Shown here one piece after another: positions 4,443-5,260 of a stretch of 5,260 bases of DNA; the stretch's first letter is position 1; every line of letters starts with the position of its first letter. This stretch comes from Thermoproteota archaeon (GTDB lineage: Archaea; Thermoproteota; Methanomethylicia; Culexarchaeales; Culexmicrobiaceae): the NCBI GenBank assembly GCA_003649145.1, contig QMQZ01000029.1, positions 1-5,260 on the forward strand, written 5' to 3'. The notes beneath the pieces were generated by a model, which saw nothing but the letters and a program-made list of their open reading frames with translations, made no database searches and was not told where the DNA came from. Both the position numbers and the translations under genes were made by a program.

Positions 4443-5260
4443 ATGGCATTGCAGTTTCAAGTAGTATTTTTGGGAACTGCTGGTAGCATGCCGACTCCAA
4501 GTAGGAGTCTTCCTTGTATTGCAATTAGACGTAAAGGAGAATTATTGTTATTTGATTGCGGTGAAGGTGCGCAGAGGCAGTTCATTCGTGCTGGTATAGG
4601 TTTTCCATCTAGATTTAGGGTTTTCATAAGTCACCTGCATGGAGATCATGTGCTTGGATTGCCTGGCCTCTTACAGACGATGTCTCTATTAGATCGATCA
4701 GCTCCGCTTGAAATTTACGGCCCAAAAGGCATTTTCGACTTCATAGATGCAATTAAAAGGACTGTGCGCTTTGGTTTGACTTTTGAAGTGAGGGTTTTTG
4801 AAGTTGGTGATGGAGTTGTTCTTGAGGAGAAGGAGTACTTTGTTGAAGCTAGGTGGACGCGGCACACTATACCATGCTTAGCTTATGCTATTGTGGAGAA
4901 GCCCAGACCCGGCACTTTTTACCCTGAAAAAGCGACGTCCTTGGGTGTGCCTCGAGGCCCGCTTTGGAAGAAGTTGCAGATGGGTTTTCCAGTTGAACTT
5001 CCTGATGGAAGGGTTGTTGAGCCTAGTCAAGTTTTGGGGCCTCCAAAGCCTGGAGTTAAGGTGGTTTATTCAGGTGATACGAGGCCTTGTGACTCTGTTG
5101 TTGAGTTAGCTAGGGGTGCAGATTTATTGATTCACGAAGCTACTTTTGACGATTCACTATCTGAGAAAGCTGAGGAGGATGGTCATACTACTGCTAGTCA
5201 AGCTGCTAAAGTCGCAGTTAAAGCAGGTGTGAAATTGCTTGCTTTAACTCACATAAGTGC
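4443..5260 (+). CDS. rnz: Ribonuclease Z (tRNA 3' processing endonuclease), 3' end missing
   Basis: Metallo-beta-lactamase fold endonuclease that removes the 3' trailer from pre-tRNA. About 272 residues are visible and the gene continues past the right edge. The N terminus has FLGTAGSMPTPSRS. The zinc ligands are all present: SHLHGDH gives H64, H66, D68 and H69, followed by H141, D212 (YSGDT) and H270 (LTHIS); H231 (HEATF) and H248 (EDGHTTAS) complete the site. Spacing matches the short bacterial/archaeal RNase Z form, so only a few tens of residues should be missing. An in-frame TGA at 4434 limits the start. Candidates are GTG 4440, ATG 4443 and TTG 4449; GGTG (4439-4442) is 6 nt before the TTG, which would give MQFQVVFLGTAGS. 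The gene begins 12 nt after the trmG10 stop, in the same operon. Confidence 0.93.
   Translation, partial: MALQFQVVFLGTAGSMPTPSRSLPCIAIRRKGELLLFDCGEGAQRQFIRAGIGFPSRFRVFISHLHGDHVLGLPGLLQTMSLLDRSAPLEIYGPKGIFDFIDAIKRTVRFGLTFEVRVFEVGDGVVLEEKEYFVEARWTRHTIPCLAYAIVEKPRPGTFYPEKATSLGVPRGPLWKKLQMGFPVELPDGRVVEPSQVLGPPKPGVKVVYSGDTRPCDSVVELARGADLLIHEATFDDSLSEKAEEDGHTTASQAAKVAVKAGVKLLALTHIS

Noticed and set aside
4885..5109. Plus-strand 74-codon frame
   Set aside because: It is an out-of-frame shadow of the RNase Z gene, whose frame is open throughout and carries all the zinc ligands.

Overview
The window looks archaeal. Its genes have archaeal-type starts (GGTG or GGAGG ribosome-binding sites, several GTG/TTG starts), TATA/BRE-like promoters, an archaeal tRNA gene that appears to carry an intron and encodes its own CCA end, an archaeal tRNA G10 methyltransferase, and short PRPP synthetase and RNase Z proteins of archaeal type. 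The interrupted tRNA with encoded CCA and the moderate base composition suggest a thermophilic lineage, possibly of the TACK/Thermoproteota group. I cannot fix the taxon from the sequence alone.

Layout. (1) Bases 1-73 hold the 5' end of a minus-strand gene running off the left edge, with a TTG start behind a perfect GGAGG and a CxC motif near its N terminus. (2) Bases 74-172 are a divergent promoter region with a 9-bp inverted repeat whose arms touch both promoters. (3) Bases 173-270 are a tRNA-Gly(GCC) gene whose variable region is about 20 nt too long, best read as a non-canonical intron at position 45/46. (4) Bases 300-2424, minus strand, are two overlapping tandem paralogues of the AmmeMemoRadiSam-system radical SAM enzyme (AmrS/PflA-like, COG1180 type). 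They have diverged to roughly half identical residues, yet share a 71-bp block that is identical at every base. (5) Bases 2425-2469 form a second divergent promoter region. (6) Bases 2470-5260, plus strand, are a compact operon: ribose-phosphate pyrophosphokinase, tRNA G10 N2-methyltransferase and RNase Z, the last cut off by the right edge.

How they fit. The right-hand operon joins PRPP supply with two tRNA maturation enzymes. The tRNA-Gly in the same window carries the G10 that Trm-G10 enzymes modify (G10-C25 pair) and is the kind of transcript RNase Z trims, although its encoded CCA limits how much trimming is needed. The two radical SAM enzymes form their own operon, with no AMMECR1 or Memo partner in view. 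Their true substrate is not known from this sequence. The points most worth following up are the tRNA intron, the homogenised 71-bp block, the paired AmrS enzymes and the unusual start region of the first AmrS gene.
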